Below, piece after piece: positions 36,762-45,967 of a stretch of 64,000 nt of DNA; position 1 is the stretch's first letter, and every line of letters starts with the position of its first letter. The stretch covers positions 1 through 64,000 of the forward strand of contig NZ_JASXSI010000007.1 in assembly GCF_030315685.1 (NCBI RefSeq), read 5' to 3'. A program made the translations under genes and the position numbers. The notes below the pieces were generated by a model that was not told the origin of the DNA, ran no database searches, and worked only from the letters and a program-made list of their open reading frames with translations. The DNA comes from Gordonia sp. ABSL11-1 (GTDB lineage Bacteria; Actinomycetota; Actinomycetes; Mycobacteriales; Mycobacteriaceae).

Positions 36762-38252
36762 ATGTCCACCCCTCACGCAGTGCCCGGATCCTGGATCGAC
36801 GGAGCCGCGGTCGACGGCACCGGACCTGCCCACACGGTCATCGATCCGGCCACCGACAAGGCTGTCACCACCGTATCGCTGGCGATGTCGGCCGATGTGG
36901 ATTCGGCCATCGAGTCGGCGCGCGCCGCCCAAGGCGGGTGGGGCGCCGCGACACCGGCCGAACGGTCGGAGGTACTGCGGCGGCTGGCCGACGTCATGCG
37001 CGCCGAGGCCGGAGCCCTCGCCGCGCAGGAGGTCGCCCAGACCGGACGGACCGTCCGGCTCGCGACGGAGTTCGACGTGCCCGGCAGTATCGACAACGTC
37101 GATTTCTTCGCCGGTCTCGCCCGCAATTTCGACGGCAAGGCCAGCGCCGAATACTCCGGGGATCACACGTCGTCCATCCGACGCGAACCCGTCGGTGTCG
37201 TCGGGTCGATCTCGCCCTGGAACTACCCGCTGCAGATGGCGGTGTGGAAGGTCATCCCCGCTCTCGCCGCCGGGTGCGCGGTCGTGCTGAAGCCGGCGGA
37301 ACTCACCCCACTGACCACGCTCACCCTGGCACGTCTGGCGACTGAGGCCGGCCTGCCCGACGGTGTGTTCAACGTCGTCGTCGGGACCGGCGCCGAGGTG
37401 GGGTCCGCGCTGTCGGGGCACGCAGGCCTGGACATGGTCACCTTCACCGGCTCCACCGGGGTCGGGCGCCAGGTGATGGCACAGGCCGCCCGCAACGGCA
37501 CCCGTGTGCAACTCGAGTTGGGTGGCAAGGCGCCGTTCGTCGTCTTCGACGACGCCGATCTCACCGCGGCCGTCCACGGCGCGGTCGCCGGGTCGTTGAT
37601 CAACGCCGGGCAGGACTGCACCGCCGCGACGCGGGCGATCGTCGCACCGGCGCTGTACGACGACTTCGTCGACGGCGTGGCCGAACTGATGGCGTCGATG
37701 ACGGTGGGCGATCCGACCGACCCGGACACCGACATGGGATCACTCAGTTCGCGCGCACATCGGGACAAGGTGGCGGGGATGGTCGATCGGGCCGTCGCCG
37801 ATGGTGCGCGACTGGTGACCGGGGGAACGGTCGTGGACGGGCCGGGGGCGTTCTACCGGCCGACGTTGCTCGCCGACGTGACCGAGGAGGCGGAGGTGTA
37901 CCGGGACGAGGTGTTCGGGCCGGTGCTGACCGTGAGCACCTTCACCGACGACGACGACGCGATCCGCCGCGCCAACGACACCGTCTACGGCCTCGCCGCC
38001 TCGGCGTGGACCCGCGACGTCTTCCGCGCGCAGCGTGCGGGCAGGGAGATCCACGCCGGGTGTGTCTGGATCAACGATCACATCCCGATCATCAGCGAGA
38101 TGCCGCACGGCGGATTCGGCGCATCCGGCTTCGGCAAGGACATGTCCGCCTACTCGCTCGACGAGTACCTGGCGGTCAAGCACGTGATGAGCGACATCAC
38201 CGCGCTTGCCGAGAAGCCTTGGCATCGAACAGTGTTCGCGGGTGGACGGTGA
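36762..38252 (+). CDS. gamma-aminobutyraldehyde dehydrogenase-like enzyme
   Basis: A 496-residue NAD(P)-dependent aldehyde dehydrogenase. It has SPWNYPLQMAVWKVIPALAAG with the cofactor region VVLKPAELTPL, the glycine motif FTGSTGVGRQVM, the general base in VQLELGGKAPF and the catalytic Cys in NAGQDCTAATR. The subgroup fits gamma-aminobutyraldehyde dehydrogenase (PatD/Prr), which oxidises 4-aminobutanal from putrescine to GABA. The start is ATG 36762. Its stop overlaps the GTG of the flavoprotein gene, so the two are coupled. Confidence 0.87.
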   Translation: MSTPHAVPGSWIDGAAVDGTGPAHTVIDPATDKAVTTVSLAMSADVDSAIESARAAQGGWGAATPAERSEVLRRLADVMRAEAGALAAQEVAQTGRTVRLATEFDVPGSIDNVDFFAGLARNFDGKASAEYSGDHTSSIRREPVGVVGSISPWNYPLQMAVWKVIPALAAGCAVVLKPAELTPLTTLTLARLATEAGLPDGVFNVVVGTGAEVGSALSGHAGLDMVTFTGSTGVGRQVMAQAARNGTRVQLELGGKAPFVVFDDADLTAAVHGAVAGSLINAGQDCTAATRAIVAPALYDDFVDGVAELMASMTVGDPTDPDTDMGSLSSRAHRDKVAGMVDRAVADGARLVTGGTVVDGPGAFYRPTLLADVTEEAEVYRDEVFGPVLTVSTFTDDDDAIRRANDTVYGLAASAWTRDVFRAQRAGREIHAGCVWINDHIPIISEMPHGGFGASGFGKDMSAYSLDEYLAVKHVMSDITALAEKPWHRTVFAGGR

Positions 38253-39694
38253 GTCGCGGCCGCTCGGGCGGGCTGGCGCAACCGTGGGCCACGGAGCCGA
38301 CCGAGCGCGGGCTGGCCATGGTGGCGCAGGCCAGACGAGAACCCTACTGGCTGGACCGGCCGGAACGCCCCGCGCCCCGACGACGTCTCGACACCTCGGT
38401 GACCACCGACCTGCTCGTCGTCGGTGGTGGGTTCACCGGCCTGTGGGCCGCGGTCCAGGCGGCCGAGGAGAACCCGGACCGTCGCATCGTGCTGGTGGAG
38501 CGCGACCGGATCGCGGAACAGGCGTCGGGCCGCAACGGCGGATTCTGCTCGGCGAGCATCACCCACGGCCTCGCGAACGGTCTCGACCGGTTCGGCGACG
38601 AGATGCCCCAGCTGATCCGGATGGGCCGCGAGACCCTCGACGCGATCGAGTCGACGCTCGAGCGCCTCGGTATCGATGCCGACGCCGAACGCACCGGTGA
38701 GCTCGACATCGCCAACTTCGACTGGCAGGTGGCCGATCTCCAGGAGCACTCCTCGCAGGGCGCACTGCTCGGCGCGACGCTCCCGCTGTTGCCGGGACCC
38801 CAGGCGCGTGAGCGCGTCACGTCACCGATGGTGGCCGCCGCCGTCCTCGACCCCGACGTGATCATGCTCGATCCGGCGAAGCTGGCGTGGGGACTGGCCC
38901 GGGCCGCCGAGGATCTCGGCGTCACCGTCCACGAGAACACCGAGGTCACCGGCCTCTGCTCCGACGGAGATCGTGTCCGGGCGACCACACCCTACGGTGA
39001 GATCGATGCTGCGGCAGTCGTTCTCGCGACGTCGGCGAGCCCGTCGCTGCTGCGTCGCCTGCGTCTGTACACCGTGCCGGTGTGGGACTACGCGTTGATG
39101 ACCGAGCCGTTGTCGCCGGAGCAGCGGGCCGCCGTCGGATGGGCGGGTCGCGAAGGCCTCGCCGACAGCGGACCCCGCTTCCACTACTTCCGGTTGACCG
39201 CCGACGACCGGATTCTCTTCGGTGGCTGGGATGCGCTCTACCACTACGGTTCCGACGCCGATCCGCGTCATTCGTTCGAGCCGCGCGAGTTCGGCCTGCT
39301 GGGTGAACATCTGCTGCAGTTCTTTCCGCAGTTGGAGGGAATCCGGGCGACACACGCCTGGGGTGGTGTCATCGACACCTGTTCGCGCTTCTGCGCGTTC
39401 TGGGACCGGGCGCTCGACGGCCGTGTGGTCAGTGTCGTCGGCTTCACCGGACTCGGCGTCGGCGCATCGCATTTCGGTGCGCGCACCGCGCTCGACCTCG
39501 TGGACGGGCTCGACACCGAACGGACCCGACTGACGATGGTGCGGACCAGGCCGATCCCGTTCCCGCCGGAGCCGTTGCGATGGTTCGGCATCACCCTCAC
39601 CCGCAAGGAACTGGCACGGAGCGAGCGTCGGGAGGGCAAGCGGGGAGCATGGCTGAGCGTGATGGACCGGATCGGTCTCGGCTTCGACAGCTAG
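38249..39694 (+). CDS. FAD-dependent amine oxidoreductase (PuuB-like)
   Basis: A 481-residue DAO/GlyOx-type flavoprotein. The FAD motif is DLLVVGGGFTGLWAAVQAAEE (about residue 52 on) followed by VERDRIAEQASGRNGGFCSAS. The C-terminal block is VVSVVGFTGLGVGASHFGARTALDL. The closest functional model is gamma-glutamylputrescine oxidase (PuuB), which turns an amine into an aldehyde plus ammonia and peroxide. Translation starts at GTG 38249 within the preceding stop. The following dehydrogenase step is supplied by the coupled gene. The exact amine is not readable from sequence. Confidence 0.83.
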   Translation: MSRGRSGGLAQPWATEPTERGLAMVAQARREPYWLDRPERPAPRRRLDTSVTTDLLVVGGGFTGLWAAVQAAEENPDRRIVLVERDRIAEQASGRNGGFCSASITHGLANGLDRFGDEMPQLIRMGRETLDAIESTLERLGIDADAERTGELDIANFDWQVADLQEHSSQGALLGATLPLLPGPQARERVTSPMVAAAVLDPDVIMLDPAKLAWGLARAAEDLGVTVHENTEVTGLCSDGDRVRATTPYGEIDAAAVVLATSASPSLLRRLRLYTVPVWDYALMTEPLSPEQRAAVGWAGREGLADSGPRFHYFRLTADDRILFGGWDALYHYGSDADPRHSFEPREFGLLGEHLLQFFPQLEGIRATHAWGGVIDTCSRFCAFWDRALDGRVVSVVGFTGLGVGASHFGARTALDLVDGLDTERTRLTMVRTRPIPFPPEPLRWFGITLTRKELARSERREGKRGAWLSVMDRIGLGFDS

Positions 39695-40410
39695 GGCCCG
39701 ATGTGCAGGTCGAACCACCGCCGGACCGCGGCGACTGCCATCGGATGCGTGACCGGGGCGGCGTCGGCGACGTCGGCGGTCAGTCGTTCGACACCGTCGT
39801 CGCCGAGCGTGGCACGCAGTTCCGCCCGGTACTCATCGACCGCCAGCCACTCCTGTAGGAGAGGGGAGTCCACCTCGAGGTGGAACTGGACGCCGTAGTG
39901 GGGGCCGTGCCGGAACAGTTGATGGCGATACGCTGCCGATGACGCCAGCAGGTGCGCACCGGGTGGTAGCGAGAACGTGTCGAAATGCCAGTGCAGGGCG
40001 GGGAAGGTCGCAGCGCCGAGCCCGGACCAGACGGGATCGTGACGGCCCTCGTCGGTGAGCGTGACGTCGAAGACGCCGATCTCCGGTGCGGGCCCGGTCG
40101 TCACCTCGGCCCCGAGTGCGGTGGCGAGCAGTTGGGAACCGAGGCAGGCTCCCCAGACCGGCACGCCGACGTCGACGGCGCGGCGCAGGAACGCGATCTC
40201 CTCGTCGATCCACGGGACGGTCGGGCCGTCGTCGGCGCCCATCGGACCGCCCATGACGAGGATTCCGTCGACGTTCGCGGGGTCGGCCGGTAGCGGCTCG
40301 GCCCACATCCGGACGGTCTCGATACGCGTGCGGTCGGCGAGTCCGGCGCCGAGCGCCCCCGGCGACTCACATTCGGCGTGACGCAGTTCGAGGATGGTGT
40401 GCACGCTCAC
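39691..40410 (-). CDS. class I glutamine amidotransferase-like protein
   Basis: A 239-residue GATase1-fold protein similar to stand-alone GuaA-type amidotransferases. The nucleophile Cys is in VWGACLGSQLLATALGA, the His in YGVQFHLEVD, and GILVMGGPMGADDG is the family oxyanion-side block. The C-terminal Glu of the triad is within the same FHLEV stretch. It may hydrolyse gamma-glutamyl compounds, which would suit a PuuD-like role here, but it does not look like a close PuuD. It starts with GTG overlapping the upstream stress-protein stop, and it shares CTAG with the convergent flavoprotein stop. Confidence 0.82.
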   Translation of the reverse strand: MSVHTILELRHAECESPGALGAGLADRTRIETVRMWAEPLPADPANVDGILVMGGPMGADDGPTVPWIDEEIAFLRRAVDVGVPVWGACLGSQLLATALGAEVTTGPAPEIGVFDVTLTDEGRHDPVWSGLGAATFPALHWHFDTFSLPPGAHLLASSAAYRHQLFRHGPHYGVQFHLEVDSPLLQEWLAVDEYRAELRATLGDDGVERLTADVADAAPVTHPMAVAAVRRWFDLHIGP

Positions 40411-41303
40411 GGGTCCGTCGATCGTGGTACGACGATCACGGGTGCCGTGGTCCAGCGTAGGATTCGCGCCGCGGTGCTGCCGAGGAAGACCCGGTTGATC
40501 GTCCCGAGATGGCCGGAGCCCACCGCCACGATGTCGCCGTCATCCCACGGCAGGTTGTCGAGGGCCTCGTCGAGGGTCGCGCCATCGGCCACCAGGACGT
40601 CGACGTCGAGGTCGTCCGGAACCGTCGAGCGCGTCTCGTCGAGCAGTTTCTGTGCGACAGCGACCTGTTGTTCGCGCGCGTCGCGCGACGACTCGTCGTC
40701 GAACGGAGAGTTCAGCGAGACCAATGACAGCAGACGGACATCCAGACCCGACGAGGTCGCCAGGGTGAGCGCGAACGGCAGCGGGTTGCTGCGTCCGGGC
40801 TTCACCGACACCGCGACGGTCACCGAATCGAGTCGTGCCGGGGGACGTTCGGCGTAGCCGCGGGGGGCGAGCGCGACTGGCAGCGGTGACGAGTGCAGAA
40901 GCTCGGTGCTGACCGTTCCCAGACTGTGGCGACGGAACAGTCCGTCGCCGGTGCCGCCGACGACGATCATCTCCGCCCCAGCCCGCTGTGCGGCGTCGAT
41001 GAGGCCCTGCGCGAACGAGTCGTCGAGGGTGACGATCGTGCGCTTCTCGATGTCGTCGGGGATCTCCGCGGCGCCGTCGGCGAGCCATTGCGCCGCCTGG
41101 TTCTCGATGCGCTCCTGATATTCACGGAGTCCGGGCCGGCCGTCGTATTCGACCGGGTGTACGACGCAGATCAGATCGATCGCGGCTCCGGTCACCCGGG
41201 CGATCGCGACGGCGAGGGCCACGCCGTCCCGACCCGAGGGCGTGGCGAGGTACCCGACGGCCAGCCGGCCTGGTGGTTGCGCGGGGTGCGTTTCAGTAGA
41301 CAT
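40407..41303 (-). CDS. tandem-domain universal stress protein
   Basis: A 298-residue protein with two UspA domains (about 12-150 and 158-295). ATP-binding G-2x-G-9x-G-type loops are seen as VVGGTGDGLFRRHSLGTVS in the first half and AVGSGHLGTINRVFLGSTA in the second. It overlaps the permease gene by 11 bases and the amidotransferase gene by four, so all three form one operon. Usp proteins encoded with permeases often modulate transport; that role is inferred. Confidence 0.86.
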   Translation of the reverse strand: MSTETHPAQPPGRLAVGYLATPSGRDGVALAVAIARVTGAAIDLICVVHPVEYDGRPGLREYQERIENQAAQWLADGAAEIPDDIEKRTIVTLDDSFAQGLIDAAQRAGAEMIVVGGTGDGLFRRHSLGTVSTELLHSSPLPVALAPRGYAERPPARLDSVTVAVSVKPGRSNPLPFALTLATSSGLDVRLLSLVSLNSPFDDESSRDAREQQVAVAQKLLDETRSTVPDDLDVDVLVADGATLDEALDNLPWDDGDIVAVGSGHLGTINRVFLGSTAARILRWTTAPVIVVPRSTDP

Positions 41304-42798
41304 CGGGCACCTTCACTTCGGTGGTGGCGTCGAGGGTCTCGCCCTTGAAGAAGCTGCTGTTGTGCGCGTAGCAGGCCAGCATGAGCGGGATGCCGAGGAC
41401 GAGCATGCCGACGCCCAGGATGAAGACGCCGCCGATACCGCCGATGGACGTGGAGCCGTAGTCGGGCTTGATCATGTCGACGGCGCTCTTGACGAAGGCC
41501 CAGGTCATGGCGACGGCTCCGAGTAGCGGGAACAGACCGCGCATGAAGAAGTTCCGCGCCGACTCGAACAAGGTGCGACGGAAGTACCACACGCACGAGT
41601 ACGCGGTGATCCCGTAGTAGAACGCGACCGCGAGTCCGAGCGAGGCGATGGAGTCGCCCAGTGTGTTCTGGCTCAGGAACGACAGCACCAGGTAGAACAC
41701 GAGGGCCGAGATCCCCATCACCGCGGTGCCGAATGCCGGCGTCATGTACCGGGGGTGGATGGATGCGAAGCGCTCGGGCAGCGCCTTGTAGACGGCCATC
41801 GACAGGCTGCCTCGAGCCGTCGGCAGGATCGTCGACTGCGTCGACGAGAGTGCCGAGATGCTGACGGTGAGCAACAGGGCCGCGGCCATCACCGCACCGG
41901 CGACGGGTTCGCCGAGGATGGTGAGCACGTCGTCGGCGTTGTCCGGGTTGTTGAGGCCGATCCCGGTGTCACCGAACCCGGCGAAGGACTCCACGGCGTA
42001 GGCGACGAGCACGTAGGTGGCGACCAGGATGAGGCAGGTGATCACCGCGGCGCGGCCGGGCGTCTTCTCCGGATCCTTCGTCTCCTCGCCGATCGCCAGG
42101 CACGCGTCCCATCCCCAATAGATGAAGATGCACAGGATCACCGCCGCGGCGATCTCGGACTGACTGAGTCCGCCGGGCCACAACCAACTGATCTCGGGTG
42201 AGATCGCCTGCGGGCCCGCCGTGTCCAGGCCGACCTTCACCAGGGCGATGACGCTGGCCAGGATGAGGACCGCGAACTGTACGAACATCAGGACGGCCTG
42301 CATCCGCTCGCTGATCACGATGCCCCGGATGCTGATCCACGTCATCACGGCGATGAAGATGCAGCCCAGGAGGACTTTGATCCACAGCGTTTCCGCCAGA
42401 GAGTCCAGGCCGAGGAATTTGAGCAGGTAGACGGCCGCGATCTCGGCGACGTTGGCCAGCACGATGATGGCCGACACCGCCAGGCCCCAGCCGCCGATCC
42501 ATCCGATCCACGGGCCGAAGGCCTTCGTCCCCCAGGTGAACGTCGTACCGCAGTCCGGGGTGTCGCGGGAGAGCTCGCGATACGCGAAAGCCACGAGGAG
42601 CATCGGGATGAACGCCAGCACGAACATCGCCGGAGCCTTCATGTGGACGGCCGCGACCACATAGCCGAGTGTCGCCGCGAGGCTGTAGGCCGGCGCGACG
42701 GCCGACAACCCGATGATGACGTTGCCCAGAAGTCCGATGGAACCGGCCCGCAGACCCTTCTCACCCGCGTGGATCTCGGCGTGTGTGGTTTCGACCAT
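41293..42798 (-). CDS. APC-family amino acid/polyamine permease
   Basis: A 501-residue transporter with 12 or more membrane helices. The APC signature in helix 1 is GSIGLLGNVIIGLSAVAPAYSLAA; helix 6 has ILCIFIYWGWDACLAIGEE; and TPGRAAVITCLILVATYVLVAY and a Pro-rich RYMTPAFGTAVMG loop follow. It resembles the PuuP/PotE-side of the superfamily, which fits uptake of putrescine or a related amine for the catabolic enzymes nearby. The start is ATG 42798 (MVETTHAE). Two 15-base direct repeats lie just upstream. Confidence 0.85.
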   Translation of the reverse strand: MVETTHAEIHAGEKGLRAGSIGLLGNVIIGLSAVAPAYSLAATLGYVVAAVHMKAPAMFVLAFIPMLLVAFAYRELSRDTPDCGTTFTWGTKAFGPWIGWIGGWGLAVSAIIVLANVAEIAAVYLLKFLGLDSLAETLWIKVLLGCIFIAVMTWISIRGIVISERMQAVLMFVQFAVLILASVIALVKVGLDTAGPQAISPEISWLWPGGLSQSEIAAAVILCIFIYWGWDACLAIGEETKDPEKTPGRAAVITCLILVATYVLVAYAVESFAGFGDTGIGLNNPDNADDVLTILGEPVAGAVMAAALLLTVSISALSSTQSTILPTARGSLSMAVYKALPERFASIHPRYMTPAFGTAVMGISALVFYLVLSFLSQNTLGDSIASLGLAVAFYYGITAYSCVWYFRRTLFESARNFFMRGLFPLLGAVAMTWAFVKSAVDMIKPDYGSTSIGGIGGVFILGVGMLVLGIPLMLACYAHNSSFFKGETLDATTEVKVPDVY

Positions 42799-42810
42799 TC
42801 TGACTCCCAC

Positions 42811-42840
42811 TCATGGAACAAGGTGTCATGGAACAAGGTG
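42811..42840. repeat. tandem 15-bp direct repeat before the permease gene
   Basis: TCATGGAACAAGGTG occurs twice in exact tandem (42811-42825 and 42826-42840), starting 12 bases upstream of the permease ATG on its 5' side. It could be two regulator half-sites in the leader or promoter, or a recent slippage duplication. No known motif is recognised. Confidence 0.7.
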
Positions 42841-42927
42841 GGATCAGATTACGGTTTCCGCAGCACCTTCGCGCGCCGAGGAAGGAAATTGGTGAGAAAA
42901 CTGTCGATTCACGACGGATTCGGTCGT

Positions 42928-43326
42928 CTAGTGACAGTAGGCGGTGGCATATCGCGGTCCGCGGGCCGTCTTCTCCCGGACTTTCGTCTTGTTGATCCAG
43001 ACCGCACACCGGGCGAACCGGCCGTCGGACTGCAGGACGGTGTCGATCTTCTGATGCCGCACGCGGCTCGTATAGACCAGTGAACCCGTCCAGAGGCCAG
43101 TGCGCTTGTCGAAGCGGTTCAGCGGTACATCGCTCTGGCGCCGCATGTGGTTGTGCGCGTCGTACCAGGCGACCGCACTGTTGTACTGGCGATCCGAGGT
43201 GAGGACGACGGTGATGCGGTCACCGTCGCCGGGGTACCGGGGATTGGCGACGGCCGGGTGGGCAAGCGGCGTGCCGACACCGAGCATCAGGATGAGGCCG
43301 GCGACGACGAGACGTGTGCGGGTCAT
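42928..43326 (-). CDS. small secreted protein, unknown function
   Basis: A 132-residue protein with a clear signal peptide (MTRTRLVVAGLILMLGVGTP, cleavage near HPAVANP). The mature domain of about 100 residues looks all-beta (ITVVLTSDRQYNSAVAWYD, then WTGSLVYTSRVRHQK), with two cysteines (FARCAVWINK and the C-terminal YATAYCH) that could form a disulfide. The pattern is reminiscent of the periplasmic domain of MmpS-like proteins, but I would not assign it. It is transcribed on its own between the permease and sdh operons. Confidence 0.7.
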   Translation of the reverse strand: MTRTRLVVAGLILMLGVGTPLAHPAVANPRYPGDGDRITVVLTSDRQYNSAVAWYDAHNHMRRQSDVPLNRFDKRTGLWTGSLVYTSRVRHQKIDTVLQSDGRFARCAVWINKTKVREKTARGPRYATAYCH

Positions 43327-43407
43327 GATCTTTGGACGCAGCGGTGGGCGATCCGGTTCCATGTCCGGGCAGAGAGAAGATCTGCGGGTCGCGTGTGCGA
43401 CGGATGG

Positions 43408-44196
43408 TCAGCGCGAGAACATCAGGGCGCGCTTGACCTCTTGGATCGCCTGGGTCACCTGGATGCCGCGGGGGCAGGCGTCGGTGCAGTTGAACGTGGT
43501 CCGGCACCGCCAGACGCCGTCGACGTCGTTGAGGATGTCGAGGCGCTCGATGGCCCCCTCGTCACGGCTGTCGAAGATGAACCGGTGTGCGTTGACGATG
43601 GCCGCCGGTCCGAAGTAACTGCCCTCGTTCCAGAACACCGGACAGCTCGTCGTGCAGCAGGCGCAGAGGATGCACTTGGTGGTGTCGTCGAACCGCGCAC
43701 GATCGTGTTGACTCTGGATGCGCTCGCGCGTCGGTTCGTTGCCGCTGGTGATCAGGAACGGCTTGATGGCACGGTATGCGTCGAAGAACGGCTCCATGTC
43801 GACCACGAGGTCCTTCTCCACCGGCAGCCCCTTGATGGGCTCGATGGTGATGGTGATCTCCTTGGACTTGTCCTTCGGGAGCATGTCCTTCATGAGCAGC
43901 TTGCACGCCAGGCGGTTGACGCCGTTGATGCGCATCGCGTCCGACCCGCAGACACCGTGTGCGCAGCTGCGCCGGAAGGTGAGCGTGCCGTCGAGGTAGC
44001 CCTTCACGTACAGCAGCAGGTTGAGCAGGCGATCGGTCGGCAGGGCCGGCACGCGGAAGCTCTCGAAGCCCTGGGCGTCGGGGTTCTCCGGATTGAACCG
44101 GTAGATCTTCAAGGTCACCATGGTGGCTTCGTCGGGTACCGGGGGCAGTGGCGGTTCGTCGGAGGCCGGTGCCGGGTTGTCCATGATCGCTGTCAT
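43408..44196 (-). CDS. sdhB: succinate dehydrogenase iron-sulfur subunit
   Basis: A 262-residue subunit with the [2Fe-2S] ligands in CAHGVCGSDAMRINGVNRLAC and the [4Fe-4S]/[3Fe-4S] ligands in CILCACCTTSCPVFW and FNCTDACPRGIQ. It passes electrons from SdhA flavin to the membrane quinone site. It is the last gene of sdhCDAB. Its ATG overlaps the sdhA stop by one base. Confidence 0.95.
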   Translation of the reverse strand: MTAIMDNPAPASDEPPLPPVPDEATMVTLKIYRFNPENPDAQGFESFRVPALPTDRLLNLLLYVKGYLDGTLTFRRSCAHGVCGSDAMRINGVNRLACKLLMKDMLPKDKSKEITITIEPIKGLPVEKDLVVDMEPFFDAYRAIKPFLITSGNEPTRERIQSQHDRARFDDTTKCILCACCTTSCPVFWNEGSYFGPAAIVNAHRFIFDSRDEGAIERLDILNDVDGVWRCRTTFNCTDACPRGIQVTQAIQEVKRALMFSR

Positions 44197-45950
44197 CAGT
44201 ACTTACGCTCCATCGGCTCGTAGCGGGTCTGCACCACGGGCTTGTAGTCCAGCTCGATGTCCGAGAGAAGGCCGGTGCCCTTCTTGTATGCCATCGTGTG
44301 CCGCATGTAGTTGACGTCGTCGCGGTCGGGGTAGTCCTCGCGTGCGTGGCCACCCCGTGATTCCTTGCGGTTCAGCGCGCCGACGACGGTGACCTCCGCC
44401 ATCTCCAGCAGGAAGCCGAGTTCGATCGCCTCGAGCAGATCGCTGTTGAACCGCTTGCCCTTGTCGTGCACCCGCACGTGGTCGTAGCGCTCCTTGAGCG
44501 CGTGGACGTCGGTGAGTGCCTGCTTGAGCGTCTCCTCGGTGCGGAACACCGAGGCGTTGTTGTCCATCGTCGCCTGCAGTTCGGTCCGGATGTCGGCGAC
44601 CCGCTCGTGACCGTGATCGGAGAGCATCGTCTCGATCCACGCGTCGACCATCTCGGTCGGCTGCTCCGGCAGCTCGACGAACTCAGCCGACGTGGCGTAC
44701 TCCGCGGCGGCGATGCCGGCACGGCGCCCGAAGACGTTGATGTCGAGCAGCGAGTTCGTACCGAGACGGTTGGCACCGTGCACCGACACGCAGGCGCACT
44801 CGCCGGCCGCGTACAGACCGTGCACGACGGTGTCGTTGTCGCGGAGGACCTGGCCCTCGATGTTGGTCGGGATGCCGCCCATCACGTAGTGGCAGGTCGG
44901 GTAGACCGGCACGTACTCGGTGACGGGATCGACGCCGAGGTAGGTGCGGGCGAACTCGGTGATGTCGGGGAGCTTCTCGTTGAGGACGTCCTCGCCGAGG
45001 TGGGTCACGTCGATGTAGACGTAGTCCTTGTTCGGCCCGGCGCCGCGGCCCTCGAGCACCTCGAGCACCATCGACCGGGCGACGATGTCGCGGGGGGCGA
45101 GGTCCTTGATGGTGGGCGCGTAGCGCTCCATGAAGCGTTCGCCGTCGACGTTGCGCAGGATCCCGCCCTCACCGCGCACGGCCTCCGAGATGAGGATGCC
45201 GAGGCCGGCCAGACCGGTCGGGTGGAACTGGTGGAACTCCATGTCCTCCAAGGGAAGTCCCTTGCGAAAGACGATGCCCATGCCGTCGCCGGTCAGGGTG
45301 TGGGCGTTGGAGGTGGTCTTGTACATGCGTCCCGAACCGCCGGTCGCGAAGACGATCGACTTGGCGTGGAACACGTGGATCTCGCCAGTGGCGAGCTCGT
45401 AGGCGACGACTCCTGTCGCGACCATCTCGCCGTCGGAGTTCTCACCGAGGCAGATGTCGAGCGCGTAGAACTCGTTGAAGAACTCGACGTCGTGCTTCAC
45501 GCAGTCCTGATACAGCGTCTGCAGGATCATGTGGCCGGTGCGGTCGGCGGCATAGCAGGCCCGGCGGACCGGGGACTTGCCGTGATCGCGGGTGTGTCCA
45601 CCGAAGCGACGCTGGTCGATCTTGCCCTCGGGGGTCCGGTTGAACGGCAGGCCCATCTTCTCGAGGTCGAGCACCGCGTCGATGGCCTCCTTGGCCATGA
45701 TCTCGACGGCATCCTGGTCGGCCAGGTAGTCACCGCCCTTGACGGTGTCGAAGGTGTGCCACTCCCAGTTGTCCTCTTCGACGTTGGCCAGTGCCGCGCA
45801 CATGCCGCCCTGTGCCGCGCCGGTGTGGCTGCGGGTGGGGTAGAGCTTGGTCAGGACCGCGGTCCGCGCACGGGGTGCGGACTCGATGGCCGCACGCATC
45901 CCGGCGCCGCCGGCGCCCACGATGACAACGTCATAGCGATGTTCCTGCAT
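44196..45950 (-). CDS. sdhA: succinate dehydrogenase flavoprotein subunit
   Basis: A 584-residue catalytic subunit that oxidises succinate to fumarate in the TCA cycle. It shows the FAD-binding start YDVVIVGAGGAGMRAAIE, the histidine for covalent FAD in RSHTGAAQGGM, the active-site blocks RRFGGHTRDHGKS and DMEFHQFHPTGL, and the C-terminal GRRAGIAAAEYA and REDYPDRDDVNY. ATG 45950 (MQEHRYDVV) is the conserved start; longer frames overlap sdhD. It lies 17 bases after the sdhD stop. Confidence 0.96.
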   Translation of the reverse strand: MQEHRYDVVIVGAGGAGMRAAIESAPRARTAVLTKLYPTRSHTGAAQGGMCAALANVEEDNWEWHTFDTVKGGDYLADQDAVEIMAKEAIDAVLDLEKMGLPFNRTPEGKIDQRRFGGHTRDHGKSPVRRACYAADRTGHMILQTLYQDCVKHDVEFFNEFYALDICLGENSDGEMVATGVVAYELATGEIHVFHAKSIVFATGGSGRMYKTTSNAHTLTGDGMGIVFRKGLPLEDMEFHQFHPTGLAGLGILISEAVRGEGGILRNVDGERFMERYAPTIKDLAPRDIVARSMVLEVLEGRGAGPNKDYVYIDVTHLGEDVLNEKLPDITEFARTYLGVDPVTEYVPVYPTCHYVMGGIPTNIEGQVLRDNDTVVHGLYAAGECACVSVHGANRLGTNSLLDINVFGRRAGIAAAEYATSAEFVELPEQPTEMVDAWIETMLSDHGHERVADIRTELQATMDNNASVFRTEETLKQALTDVHALKERYDHVRVHDKGKRFNSDLLEAIELGFLLEMAEVTVVGALNRKESRGGHAREDYPDRDDVNYMRHTMAYKKGTGLLSDIELDYKPVVQTRYEPMERKY

Positions 45951-45967
45951 GAGTTCGTCTATCTCCT

